From: Micromonospora qiuiae
Lineage (GTDB): Bacteria > Actinomycetota > Actinomycetes > Mycobacteriales > Micromonosporaceae
Length of the DNA: 64,000 nucleotides
NCBI RefSeq assembly: GCF_016863555.1
Contig: NZ_BOPC01000041.1
Coordinates: forward strand, 1-64,000
Direction: 5' to 3'
Position numbers and translations under genes: made by a program
In this document: piece by piece, positions 34,201-42,155 of the stretch
Layout of the letters: every line of letters starts with the position of its first letter
Position numbering within the stretch: position 1 is the stretch's first letter
Notes under the pieces: model-generated
Seen by the model: only the letters and a program-made list of their open reading frames with translations
The model's database searches: none
Told to the model about the DNA's origin: nothing

Positions 34201-34590
34201 ACTTTGCCCGCGCTGCGCAAGGCGTGGAACGCCGTGAAGGACGAGGTCGCGCCGTGGTGGCGGGAATGTTCCAAGGAGGCGTTCAACACCGGCCTGGACG
34301 CTCTGGCTCGTGGGTTGAAGAACTGACCGGCTGATCGTGGCCGACCGCTGGTACCCATCCTCGAAAACCTGTTCCGGCTGCGGCGCGCCGCACGCAACCT
34401 CGCCGCACTCGCGACCGAGGTGGAGCCCGCCGGGAGTGGCCCGGTGGCAGGACGTGGAGCCGACCATAAGACCCGCGTACGCGGGCTGGTGGCTATGAAG
34501 CGTCAACCCGGCACGGCGACCGCCGATCAGACCGGGACCGTCCCACCGCAAGGTAGGACTACCGATCACATGCTCACCAGAGCGCACTGA
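34201..34590 (+). pseudogene. Decayed tnpB (IS200/IS605-type) remnant
   Basis: Two out-of-frame fragments of a TnpB/OrfB protein. Fragment 1, ending in TGA at 34324: LRKAWNAVKDEVAPWW then SKEAFNTGLDALARGLKN, the N-terminal OrfB_IS605 region. Fragment 2, from about 34331: LIVADRWYPSSKTCSGCG, the zinc-finger region before the last RuvC motif, then in another frame RRAARNLAALATEVEP, the RNLAA segment that normally follows the second Cys pair. The middle (including the catalytic Asp/Glu) and half of the zinc finger are deleted, so it is inactive. No TnpA or clear element ends were seen. Confidence 0.85.
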
Positions 34591-34600
34591 AAGGTAACGG

Positions 34601-34723
34601 ATGGACCCGCTGCTGCTGGCCGACGCGACGAGCCCGGCCGACATCCCCGGCGTACGCCTGCTCGGCCTGGTGGTCGGCGGCCTGCTGCTGCTCATCGCGA
34701 TCCGGGCGATGTTCCGGCGCTGA
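34601..34723 (+). CDS. 40-residue membrane protein
   Basis: ATG 34601 to TGA 34721. The product has a short polar start (MDPLLLADATSPADIPG), one membrane helix (LLGLVVGGLLLLIAI) and a basic end (RAMFRR). AAAGG lies eight to ten bases before the ATG. Codon third positions are strongly GC, like real genes here, unlike the flanking tnpB debris. Function unknown; it ends about 75 bases before the F420 gene and may be cotranscribed. Confidence 0.6.
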   Translation: MDPLLLADATSPADIPGVRLLGLVVGGLLLLIAIRAMFRR

Positions 34724-34796
34724 GCCGTCCGGGGTGTGACCCACGCTCACCCGGGTACCGCCTGCGCGCAGGCACCACCACGGTGAGGGGTGAAAG

Positions 34797-35747
34797 GTGA
34801 AAATCGGCTACTTCCTGTCCACCGAGGAGTACCCGCCCGCCGAGTTGCTGGCGCAGGCGCGCGCCGCCGAACGGGCCGGGTTCCAGTCGCTGTGGATCTC
34901 CGATCACTACCATCCCTGGATCGACGCGCAGGGGCAGAGCCCCTTCGTCTGGTCGATGATCGGCGCGCTCAGCCAGGCCGTCACGCTGCCGGTCACCACG
35001 GCGGTGACCTGCCCGACCACGCGCATCCACCCGGCGGTGCTGGCCCAGGCGGCGGCGACCAGCGCGGTGCTGCACGGCGGACGGTTCGTCCTCGGGGTGG
35101 GCTCCGGCGAGGCGCTCAACGAGCACATCCTCGGCGACCCGTGGCCGCCGGCCGACACCCGGCTGGAAATGCTGGAGGAGGCCGTCGAGGTGATGCGGAA
35201 ACTGTGGCGCGGACGCTTCGTCAACCACTACGGCCGCCACTACCGGGTGGAGCACGCGCGAATCTACACGCTGCCCGAGACGCCCCCGCCGATCTACGTC
35301 TCCGCGTTCGGCCCCAAGGCGATCCGGCTCGCCGCCCGCATCGGCGACGGCTTCATCAACACCACGCCCGACGCCGAACTGGTACGCCGGTTCCGGGAGG
35401 AGGGCGGCGGTGACAAACCGTGCCAGGCCGGCTTCAAGGCCGCGTACGCGCCGACCGAGGAGGAGGGTGTACGGCTGGCGCACGAACGCTGGCCGACCGA
35501 GGCGATGCCGGGCGAACTGGGGCAGGTGCTGCCCTCGCCACGGCACTTCGAGCAGGCCGCCCAACTGGTCGCCCCCGAGGCGATGCGCGAGCAGTTCGTC
35601 TGCGGCAGCGACGCCGAGGCGCACCTGGCGAAAATCGACGCGTACGCGAAGGCCGGCTTCGACGAGGTCTATGTCGCCAACACCGGACCGCACTGGCAGG
35701 GGCTGCTCGACCTGTACCAGCGCGAGGTGCTGCCCCGGATTCGCTGA
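34797..35747 (+). CDS. F420-dependent LLM-class oxidoreductase (TIGR03557 type)
   Basis: 316-residue luciferase-like (beta/alpha)8 enzyme. MKIGYFLSTEEYPP, then SLWISDHYHPWIDAQGQSP, VLGVGSGEALNEHILG and PPIYVSAFGPKAIRLAARIGDG are signature segments of the F420-dependent glucose-6-phosphate-dehydrogenase-like family found only in F420-producing actinobacteria and archaea. The substrate is not known. GTG 34797 follows GAGGGG. It points to a coenzyme F420-making host. Confidence 0.92.
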   Translation: MKIGYFLSTEEYPPAELLAQARAAERAGFQSLWISDHYHPWIDAQGQSPFVWSMIGALSQAVTLPVTTAVTCPTTRIHPAVLAQAAATSAVLHGGRFVLGVGSGEALNEHILGDPWPPADTRLEMLEEAVEVMRKLWRGRFVNHYGRHYRVEHARIYTLPETPPPIYVSAFGPKAIRLAARIGDGFINTTPDAELVRRFREEGGGDKPCQAGFKAAYAPTEEEGVRLAHERWPTEAMPGELGQVLPSPRHFEQAAQLVAPEAMREQFVCGSDAEAHLAKIDAYAKAGFDEVYVANTGPHWQGLLDLYQREVLPRIR

Positions 35748-35804
35748 ATCGGTTGCCGGCCGGCGGGTTTGGCCGCCGGAGCACCCGGGTACGTGCCGCC
35801 CTCG

Positions 35805-37436
35805 ATGAAGCTCACCACGCACTCGATGTCGTTGCGCCGCGCCGCGCGCAACCTGTTCGGTTGGAGCACGCTGCGCCCCAACCAACTGGCCGCCATGCGG
35901 GCCGTGATGAAGCGGCGCGACGCCCTGGTGGTGCTGCCCACCGGCGCCGGCAAGTCGGCGATCTACCAGATCCCGGCCAGCCTGATCCCCGGCCCGACGG
36001 TGGTGATCTCGCCGCTGCTCGCGCTGCAACAGGATCAGGTCGCGGCGCTCAACGAGCGGCAGCGACCGGAACTGCGGGCGGTCCGGATCTCCTCCGACGA
36101 GGGGCCGGCCCAACAGGCCGAGGCGATCGCCGAGATCCGCGACGGACGGGCCGAATTCCTCTTCATCACCCCGGAGCAGTTGGCCAACCCGGACCGGCTG
36201 GCGGAGGTGCGCTCCCTCTCCCCGGCCCTGGTCGCGATCGACGAGGCACACTGCATCTCCGCCTGGGGGTACGACTTCCGCCCGGACTACCTGGCACTCG
36301 GTCAGCTCGTCGAGGGCCTCGGCCGCCCGCCGGTGGTGGCGCTGACCGCCACCGCCTCCCCGCCGGTACGCGACGACATCATCGCCCGGCTGCGACTGCG
36401 CCGGCCGGAGGTCGTGGTGTCCGGGCTGGACCGGCCCAACCTCTTCCTCGAGGTGACGCACTGCCCCACCGAGGACTACCGCTGGCGACGGCTGATCGCG
36501 CTGCTGCGCGAGGACGAGCGGCCGGGCATCATCTACGTGCCCACCCGCCGGGCCGCCGAGGAACTGGCCGCCCGGCTCACCGAGGCCGGCTTCCCCGCCC
36601 AGCACTACCACGGCGGGATGTCGGCGGGCGCCCGCGCCCGGCTGCACGAGGACTTCCTCGCCGACCAGGTGCCGATCATGGTGGCGACCTCGGCGTTCGG
36701 CATGGGAATCGACAAACCGAACATCGCCTGGGTGGTGCACATGGCGCTGCCGGACTCCCCGGACAGATACTTCCAGGAGATCGGCCGCGCCGGGCGCGAC
36801 GGCCAGCCGGCCCGCGTACTGCTGCTCTGGCAGGCCGAGGACGTCGGCCTGCAACGCTACTTCAGCGGCGGCCTGCCCGACGCCACCGAGCTGCGGGACC
36901 TGGCAGCGCTGCTGCGCCACGGCCCGAGCACCCGCAAGGAGTTACGCGAGACCACCGGACTCGGGCCCCGCAAGCTCGGGCAGTACCTCGCCCTGCTGGA
37001 ACAGGTCGGCGCCGCCCAGCCCCGGGCGGGGCAGCGCGTGGGCGCCCCGCGCTACTGCCCCGCTCCGGTCGACGCCGCCGCGGCCGCCGTGGCGGAAGCC
37101 GAGCGCCGGCAGAACCTGACCCGGTCGCGGACCGACATGATGCGCGCCTTCGCCGAGACCACCGCCTGCCGAGGGCAGACGCTGCTGGCCTACTTCGGCG
37201 AGCAGATGAAGGGGACCTGTGCACACTGCGACAACTGCCACGCCGGCACAAGCGTCCCCGACGCCGGGGCGGTGGGGCCGTTCCCCGTACACAGCCAGGT
37301 CCGGCATCCGGAATGGGGCACCGGCCTGGTGCTCAGCTACGAGGAGGGTCGGATGACGGTCCTGTTCGACGAGGTCGGGTACAAGACCCTGTCGGTCAGC
37401 GTGGTGTCCGAGCAGGGGCTGCTGACGCTGCACTAA
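35805..37436 (+). CDS. recQ: ATP-dependent DNA helicase RecQ
   Basis: 543 residues. Superfamily 2 motifs in order: VLPTGAGKSAIYQIPA (I), DEAHCISAWGYDFRP (II and the aromatic loop), ALTATASP (III), ATSAFGMGIDKPN (V) and QEIGRAGRDG (VI). The RecQ zinc domain shows CRGQTLLAYFGE followed by CAHCDNC. After it the C-terminal region (HSQVRHPEWGTGLVLSYEE) is a short WH-like/CxxC-free extension typical of actinobacteria; no HRDC domain. ATG 35805 is used (GTG 35793 also possible). It unwinds DNA 3' to 5' during repair. Confidence 0.94.
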   Translation: MKLTTHSMSLRRAARNLFGWSTLRPNQLAAMRAVMKRRDALVVLPTGAGKSAIYQIPASLIPGPTVVISPLLALQQDQVAALNERQRPELRAVRISSDEGPAQQAEAIAEIRDGRAEFLFITPEQLANPDRLAEVRSLSPALVAIDEAHCISAWGYDFRPDYLALGQLVEGLGRPPVVALTATASPPVRDDIIARLRLRRPEVVVSGLDRPNLFLEVTHCPTEDYRWRRLIALLREDERPGIIYVPTRRAAEELAARLTEAGFPAQHYHGGMSAGARARLHEDFLADQVPIMVATSAFGMGIDKPNIAWVVHMALPDSPDRYFQEIGRAGRDGQPARVLLLWQAEDVGLQRYFSGGLPDATELRDLAALLRHGPSTRKELRETTGLGPRKLGQYLALLEQVGAAQPRAGQRVGAPRYCPAPVDAAAAAVAEAERRQNLTRSRTDMMRAFAETTACRGQTLLAYFGEQMKGTCAHCDNCHAGTSVPDAGAVGPFPVHSQVRHPEWGTGLVLSYEEGRMTVLFDEVGYKTLSVSVVSEQGLLTLH

Positions 37437-37483
37437 CCTGGGCCGGCCGCCTGCGGCGGCTCAACTAACCTGGGCCGGCCGCC
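37432..37483. repeat. 20-bp direct repeat at the recQ stop codon
   Basis: ACTAACCTGGGCCGGCCGCC occurs at 37432-37451 and again at 37464-37483, 32 bases apart. The first copy includes the recQ TAA. It looks like a recent local duplication. Confidence 0.7.
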
Positions 37484-37534
37484 GCCGCGACGTGCGGCCG
37501 GCGAGGGTGGACGACGAGCGGGAGGGACACAGCC

Positions 37535-38038
37535 GTGATCGAAGAACCGGCGTACACCGGTTTCGGTTTCTCGGACGAGGAGTGGGGGCTGCTGGTCGGC
37601 CTGCCGCAGTCGGTGCTCACCGCGGCGAGCGCCGCCGAGTCCGACGGCACCCGGGCGACGAGGGCCGAGGGTGCCGCCGGCCTGGAGAGCATCTCGGCCG
37701 GGCGGGAGTCCGCCAGCCGGCTGGTGGCGGCCGTGGCCGGGGAAATCGTGCTCCGGGTGGGCGACCCGGAGGCCGGCGAGGAACTGCCGGTCATCGCACC
37801 CGAGGACCCCCGCGCCTATGCCGAGGACGTGCTCGCTCGGGCCAAGGAGGCCGCAGCGCTGCTGGCGGCCAAGGTGGACGAAGGCGAGGCCGGCGCGTAC
37901 CGGCACTGGCTGGTGGAGATTGCCGAGCAGGTGGTTGGCGCAGCCAGCAGCGGCGGAATCCTCGGCCTCGGCGGCAGCACGGTCAGTCCCTCGGAGCGGC
38001 GCTTCCGCGACCGGCTGGCACAGGTCCTCAACGACTGA
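37535..38038 (+). CDS. Conserved-looking hypothetical protein, all-alpha
   Basis: 167 residues, cytoplasmic, acidic and helical. It begins IEEPAYTGFGFSDEEWGLLVG and contains ASRLVAAVAGEIVLRVGDPE and YRHWLVEIAEQVVGAASSGG. No catalytic motif is recognised; the last section EQVVGAASSGGILGLGGS with the earlier YRHWL resembles proteins annotated as hypothetical in related genomes. GTG 37535 has GGGAGG about ten bases upstream. Followed by a perfect terminator. Confidence 0.75.
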   Translation: MIEEPAYTGFGFSDEEWGLLVGLPQSVLTAASAAESDGTRATRAEGAAGLESISAGRESASRLVAAVAGEIVLRVGDPEAGEELPVIAPEDPRAYAEDVLARAKEAAALLAAKVDEGEAGAYRHWLVEIAEQVVGAASSGGILGLGGSTVSPSERRFRDRLAQVLND

Positions 38039-38044
38039 AGCGGT

Positions 38045-38072
38045 AGGGGCGGCGCCGGCCGGCGCCGCCCCT
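38045..38072. terminator. Perfect 14-bp palindromic terminator
   Basis: AGGGGCGGCGCCGG directly abuts its complement at 38059-38072, a gapless palindrome between the converging hypothetical gene and the ABC permease gene. It works in either direction. Confidence 0.7.
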
Positions 38073-38094
38073 CATCTACGCGAGGGCTCTGCCG

Positions 38095-38859
38095 TCAGGC
38101 GATGCGGCGGCGGAACAGCACCGCGGAGAGCAGCACCGCGACCGCCAGGAGACCGAGGCACCAGGCCGCCGCCCGGGCCGGCGCGGAACCGACCGGGGTG
38201 TTCAGCAACAGCCCGCGCAGCGACTCGATCACCGGCGTGATGGGCTGGTGCTGCGCGAAGCCGCGCAGCCAGCCGGGCATGGTCTCCACCGGCACGAAGG
38301 CGCTGCTGGGATAGGGCAGGAACATCACCATGAAGGTGTATCCGTTGGCGGCCTCGGGAGTGCGGGCGAGCAACCCGAACGCCGCCGACAGCCAGGACAT
38401 CGCCAACAGGAACAGCAACAGCACTCCGGCGGCGGCCAGCCAGCGCAGCGGCTCGACGGCCGGCCGGAAGCCGATGGCGACCGCCACGCCCAACACCAGC
38501 ACGGTGGACACGATGTTGCGCACCATGCTCGCCACCACGTGCCCGCCGAGAATCGGCGTGGCGCCCACGTCCATCGTGCGCAGCCGCTCGATCATGCCAT
38601 TGGTCAGATCCGTGGTCACGCTCACTGCGGTGCTGGCGGCGCCGAACCCGGCGCACAACAGCAACACGCCGGGAACCACATAGGTCACGTACGCCGAACC
38701 GGTCTGGATCGCCCCGCCGAAGAGGTAGACGAAGAGCAGCATCAGGATCACCGGCAGCAGCAGCGAGGTGAGTATCGCGTCGATGTTGCGCCGGGACAGC
38801 CGGACGCAGCGACCGATCATCACTGCGGCATGGGTGGGACGCATCGCCAGCTCAGACAT
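38095..38859 (-). CDS. ABC-2 type exporter permease (DrrB-like)
   Basis: 254 residues with six membrane helices. The cytoplasmic segment GMIERLRTMDVG following helix 2 is the DrrB/ABC2_membrane hallmark, and the E-loop region PYPSSAFVPVETMPGWL is typical of daunorubicin-type exporters. Its ATG overlaps the ATPase stop by eight bases. It is probably an antibiotic or lipid exporter regulated by the divergent TetR protein. Confidence 0.92.
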   Translation of the reverse strand: MSELAMRPTHAAVMIGRCVRLSRRNIDAILTSLLLPVILMLLFVYLFGGAIQTGSAYVTYVVPGVLLLCAGFGAASTAVSVTTDLTNGMIERLRTMDVGATPILGGHVVASMVRNIVSTVLVLGVAVAIGFRPAVEPLRWLAAAGVLLLFLLAMSWLSAAFGLLARTPEAANGYTFMVMFLPYPSSAFVPVETMPGWLRGFAQHQPITPVIESLRGLLLNTPVGSAPARAAAWCLGLLAVAVLLSAVLFRRRIA

Positions 38860-39814
38860 TCGCCACCTCCCGCACGCCGGGCCCCGGACGGTCGGTGAGG
38901 GCGAGGAAGACGTCGTCGAGGGTTGCCTCCCGGACGTTGAACCGGACCACCCCGCGCCGGTCCGGATCGACCTCGTCGAGCAGGCTGCGTACCTGTGGCG
39001 CGCTGCCGTCGGTGGCCACCGACAGTTCCCGCCGGGCCGGCTCGCGGTGGGTCACCCGCTCGTTCAGCCGGCGTGCCGCCTCGGCGAAGCTGGCCGCGTC
39101 GCGCCAGGTCAGCTCCAGCCGCTGCGCGCCGAACCGGCGCTTGAGCTCGGCGGCCGTCCCCTCGGCGGCGAGCCGCCCACCGTGCAGCACCGCGATCCGA
39201 TCGGCGAGGCGGTCGGCCTCCTCCAGGTACTGCGTGGTGAGCAGCACGGTCACCCCGGCCCCGGCCAGTTCACCGATCAGCTCCCACAGCCCCTGCCGGC
39301 TGCGCGGATCCAGGCCGGTGGTGGGCTCGTCCAGGAAGATCACCGACGGCGTGCCGACCAGACTCGCCGCCAGATCGAGGCGACGCCGCATACCGCCGGA
39401 GTACGTCACCACCCGTCGGCCAGCGGTGTCGGTCAGGTCGAAGCGTTCCAGTAGCGCGGCGGCGCGGTCGCGGGCCGCCCGCCCGGAGAGCCCGGCGAGC
39501 CGGGCCAGCATGATCAGGTTCTCCGCGCCGGTCTGCTCGTCATCGAGGGCCGCGTGCTGGCCGGCGAGGCTGATCGTCCGGCGTACCCGCCGCCGGTCGC
39601 GCACCACGTCGTGGCCGGCGACCCGGACGCTGCCCGAGTCCGGCCGGGTCAGCGTGGCCAGGATCCGCACCGTGGTGGTCTTGCCGGCGCCGTTCGGGCC
39701 GAGCAGGGCGTGCACCCCGCCGCTCGGCATCCGCATGGACAGCCCGTCGAGGACGACGAGATCAGCGAAGGATTTGCGCAGGTCGACTAGTTCGACCGCG
39801 GGGGGTTCGAGCAC
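38852..39814 (-). CDS. ABC transporter ATP-binding protein (DrrA-like)
   Basis: 320 residues. Walker A GPNGAGKTTT, signature YSGGMRRRLDLA, Walker B VIFLDEPTTGLDP and switch H replaced by Gln in LLTTQYLEEAD, a trait of DrrA ATPases. The 100-residue C-terminal extension is also DrrA-like. GTG 39814 is chosen because AGGGAG lies seven bases upstream; the preceding frame runs through the operators. Cotranscribed with the permease and controlled by the TetR-type regulator. Confidence 0.92.
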   Translation of the reverse strand: MLEPPAVELVDLRKSFADLVVLDGLSMRMPSGGVHALLGPNGAGKTTTVRILATLTRPDSGSVRVAGHDVVRDRRRVRRTISLAGQHAALDDEQTGAENLIMLARLAGLSGRAARDRAAALLERFDLTDTAGRRVVTYSGGMRRRLDLAASLVGTPSVIFLDEPTTGLDPRSRQGLWELIGELAGAGVTVLLTTQYLEEADRLADRIAVLHGGRLAAEGTAAELKRRFGAQRLELTWRDAASFAEAARRLNERVTHREPARRELSVATDGSAPQVRSLLDEVDPDRRGVVRFNVREATLDDVFLALTDRPGPGVREVANV

Positions 39815-39831
39815 AGTTGGACTCCCTAATC

Positions 39832-39869
39832 TGCGTACGGCATACGCTCTAATGCGTAGACGATACGCA
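39832..39869. promoter_or_regulatory. Two TetR operators between drrA-like and tetR genes
   Basis: Two palindromes TGCGTA-N5-TACGC(A/T) at 39832-39848 and 39853-39869, centres 21 bases apart, about two helical turns. On the minus strand a promoter can be read with -35 TTGACG (39889-39884), an 18-base spacer and -10 TATCGT (39865-39860), so the second operator covers the drrA-like -10. On the plus strand TAGGAT (39875-39880) could be the tetR -10, immediately beyond the second operator. Binding would repress both directions. Confidence 0.7.
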
Positions 39870-39909
39870 GAAGCTAGGATGATCGTCAAGAACGGCCCTG
39901 GGAGGCGAA

Positions 39910-40689
39910 GTGGGCGACCCCGACGGCGACCTGCCGAACGGCTTCGAGCTGCCCGAGAACGTGGCGCTCGCCTGGGGGCTGCGCGACCGCCCGTCCCGGG
40001 GCCCGAAGCGCAGCCTCAGCCTGGAGCAGGTGGTCGCCACCGGCATCCGAGTGGCCCAGGCCGACGGGCTCTCCGCCGTGTCGATGAGCCGGGTCGCCAG
40101 CGAGTTGGGCGTCGGCACCATGTCCCTCTACCGGTACGTACCGACCAAGCACGATCTGCTCGACCTCATGGCCGACACCGCGTACGGGCCACCACCCCCA
40201 CCGCGCGCCCCCGGCGAGGGCTGGCGGCCGGCGCTGGTCCGCTGGGCCGAGGGGAACCTCGCCGCGCTCCGCCGCCAACCGTGGATCCGGCACGTGCCGA
40301 TCGGCGGCCCACCGATCAACCCGAACGCGGTGCGCTGGATGGAGTACGGCTTCCTCGCGCTGCGCGGCACCGGACTGCGCGCCACCGAGCGGATCTCCAC
40401 CATCCTGCTGGTCAGCGGGTACGCGCGCAGCTGGGCCACGACCACCGGCGACGCCGCCGAGGCCGCCGCCCGGACCGGGCTGACGCCGGACGAGGCGAGT
40501 CAGCGCTACTGGCAGCAACTGGGCGTGCTCACCGCAACCGGCCCGTACCCGGCCATCCACGAACTGATGGCCGAGATGGGCGAGGACGAGGAGACCGACG
40601 AGGCGGAGTGGCGGTTCGGGCTCGACCGGATCCTCGACGGCATCGAGGCGCTGATCCGGGCCCGCGCCGCAGGCCAGACGCAGCCGTGA
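39910..40689 (+). CDS. TetR-family repressor of the DrrAB-like exporter
   Basis: 259 residues. An N-terminal HTH (about 40-85) contains GLSAVSMSRVASELGVGTMSLYRYVP, followed by a TetR_C-like ligand domain of about 165 residues. The gene faces the exporter operon across two operator palindromes, the standard arrangement for an autoregulated repressor that releases DNA on binding the exported drug. GTG 39910 has GGGAGG six bases upstream. The inducer is unknown. Confidence 0.93.
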   Translation: MGDPDGDLPNGFELPENVALAWGLRDRPSRGPKRSLSLEQVVATGIRVAQADGLSAVSMSRVASELGVGTMSLYRYVPTKHDLLDLMADTAYGPPPPPRAPGEGWRPALVRWAEGNLAALRRQPWIRHVPIGGPPINPNAVRWMEYGFLALRGTGLRATERISTILLVSGYARSWATTTGDAAEAAARTGLTPDEASQRYWQQLGVLTATGPYPAIHELMAEMGEDEETDEAEWRFGLDRILDGIEALIRARAAGQTQP

Positions 40690-41162
40690 GGCCGCGCTGC
40701 CGCGCCCGGCCGACCTCGGCAGCTCACGGGTGGGCGGCGCGGGATGCGGCATCTCGTGCGCAGACCACGAGTTGCGGCGTCCTGCGGCTCAATTGAGGGG
40801 GATCACCCTGGTCACGGTCTCCTATGACGAGGGACGTGCGCCGAAGTACCCCGGATGCGCGACCGTTCAGCCCCTCGCAGGCGACCTCAGGCGCCTCGGT
40901 CGCCCCGGTGCACCCACCACTTGAGCCCAAGGGGTCGGGGCACCACCATCACGGCGAAACGGCGATGATCAAGCGCCTGGGTCGGGCGATCAGGCCGCCG
41001 GGCGCAGACGCGGAACAGGGCCTGCGATAGCGTGCGCGGCTCAGCTCGACAGCAGCTGAATCCGGCCCTACTGACCTTCGGGCAGTATTCCTGGCCGGCG
41101 TGTCGGCACCGATCGTACCGGCGCCGACTCCCGGCCGGAGCGACCCGGACACGTCGCGTGGC
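40690..41162. other. Gene-free interval between tetR and topoisomerase IB
   Basis: About 470 bases between converging genes. It contains a hairpin at 40880-40904 and short open frames with no protein-like signature or ribosome-binding site. It is possibly decayed DNA; I recognise nothing else. Confidence 0.5.
40880..40904. terminator. Hairpin in the tetR/topoisomerase interval
   Basis: GGCGACC (40880-40886) pairs with GGTCGCC (40898-40904); the loop holds a further AGGCGCCT palindrome. It is a possible bidirectional terminator for the converging genes. Confidence 0.4.
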
Positions 41163-42155
41163 TCAGGCCCGCTCCAGCAGGGTCAGCACCGCCCGCTCGG
41201 CCTGCTCCCGGGGCGTGTCCGGGGTGATTGGCGCCACCACCCCGTCGTGGAACAGATCCACCACCCGTGGGTCCACGTAGGACGTACGCGCCACCGTCGG
41301 GGTGTTGCCCAGCAGCTCCGCCACCTCCCGCATCACCCCCGCCACCGCCCGCCGCCGCGCCGCCACCGACCGCGCCACGGTGAGCGCGGCCAGTTCGGTG
41401 GCCGCCCGCACCGTCGCGTGCCAGGTGCGGAAATCCTTCGCGGTCATCTCCCCACCGCTGGCCGTACGCAGATAGTCGTTGACCTCGTCGGCGCGCACGT
41501 CCCGCCAATCACGCCCGTCCCAGTAACCGAACAGGCGCTCCGCGGCTCGCCGCCGGCGGCGCAGGTCGATCAGCACCCGGCACAGCTCGGGGTCGTCGAC
41601 CAGCCGCACCTGCTCGATGCCGCCCTTGGCCGGGAACTCGAAGACCACGCAGCCGCGCCGGGACCGGGCGTGCTCGGGGCGCAGCGTGGCCACCCCGAAC
41701 GTCGGGTCGTCGCCCACCGCGTACTGGTCGCTGCCGACCCGGAAGATGCCGGTGTCCAGCAGTCGGGTCACCGTCGCCAGCACCCGCGCCCGGCGGAGTC
41801 CCCGCCCGGCCAGGTCGTGATCGACCCGTTCCCGCAGCGCCGGCAGCCGGCGAGCCACCTCCAACACGTGATCGAACTTCGCCTCGTCCTGCCGTTGCCG
41901 CCAGACGGGGTGGTAGAGGTACTGCTTGCGGCCCGCGACGTCGATCCCGGTGGCCTGGATGTGCCCGTTGGGGTACGGCGAGATCCAGACCTCGCGCCAC
42001 GCGGGCGGAATGACCAGCGCCCGCAACCGGGCCAGCTCGTCAGGATCGCGTACCGGCTCGCCGCGCTGGTCCAGAAATGACCAGCCCGAACCGCGCCGGC
42101 GCCGCGCGTACCCCGGCCGGCCCGGATCGCTACGCCGCAACCGCACGGTCGGCAC
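41163..42155 (-). CDS. DNA topoisomerase IB (poxvirus/bacterial type)
   Basis: 330 residues. The N-terminal domain (WSFLDQRGEPVRDPDEL, IPPAWREVWISPYPNGHIQATG) and the catalytic domain are both present. Active-site residues can be located: Arg in YLYHPVWRQRQDEAKF neighbourhood and RRRRAAER, Lys in MTAKDFRTWHAT with the conserved His, and the Tyr nucleophile in ARTSYVDPRVVDLF. It relaxes supercoils by a 3'-phosphotyrosyl intermediate. The stop (41163) lies far from the start of the heptose operon, whose last gene ends 25 bases inside its N-terminal region on the same strand. Confidence 0.93.
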   Translation of the reverse strand: MPTVRLRRSDPGRPGYARRRRGSGWSFLDQRGEPVRDPDELARLRALVIPPAWREVWISPYPNGHIQATGIDVAGRKQYLYHPVWRQRQDEAKFDHVLEVARRLPALRERVDHDLAGRGLRRARVLATVTRLLDTGIFRVGSDQYAVGDDPTFGVATLRPEHARSRRGCVVFEFPAKGGIEQVRLVDDPELCRVLIDLRRRRRAAERLFGYWDGRDWRDVRADEVNDYLRTASGGEMTAKDFRTWHATVRAATELAALTVARSVAARRRAVAGVMREVAELLGNTPTVARTSYVDPRVVDLFHDGVVAPITPDTPREQAERAVLTLLERA

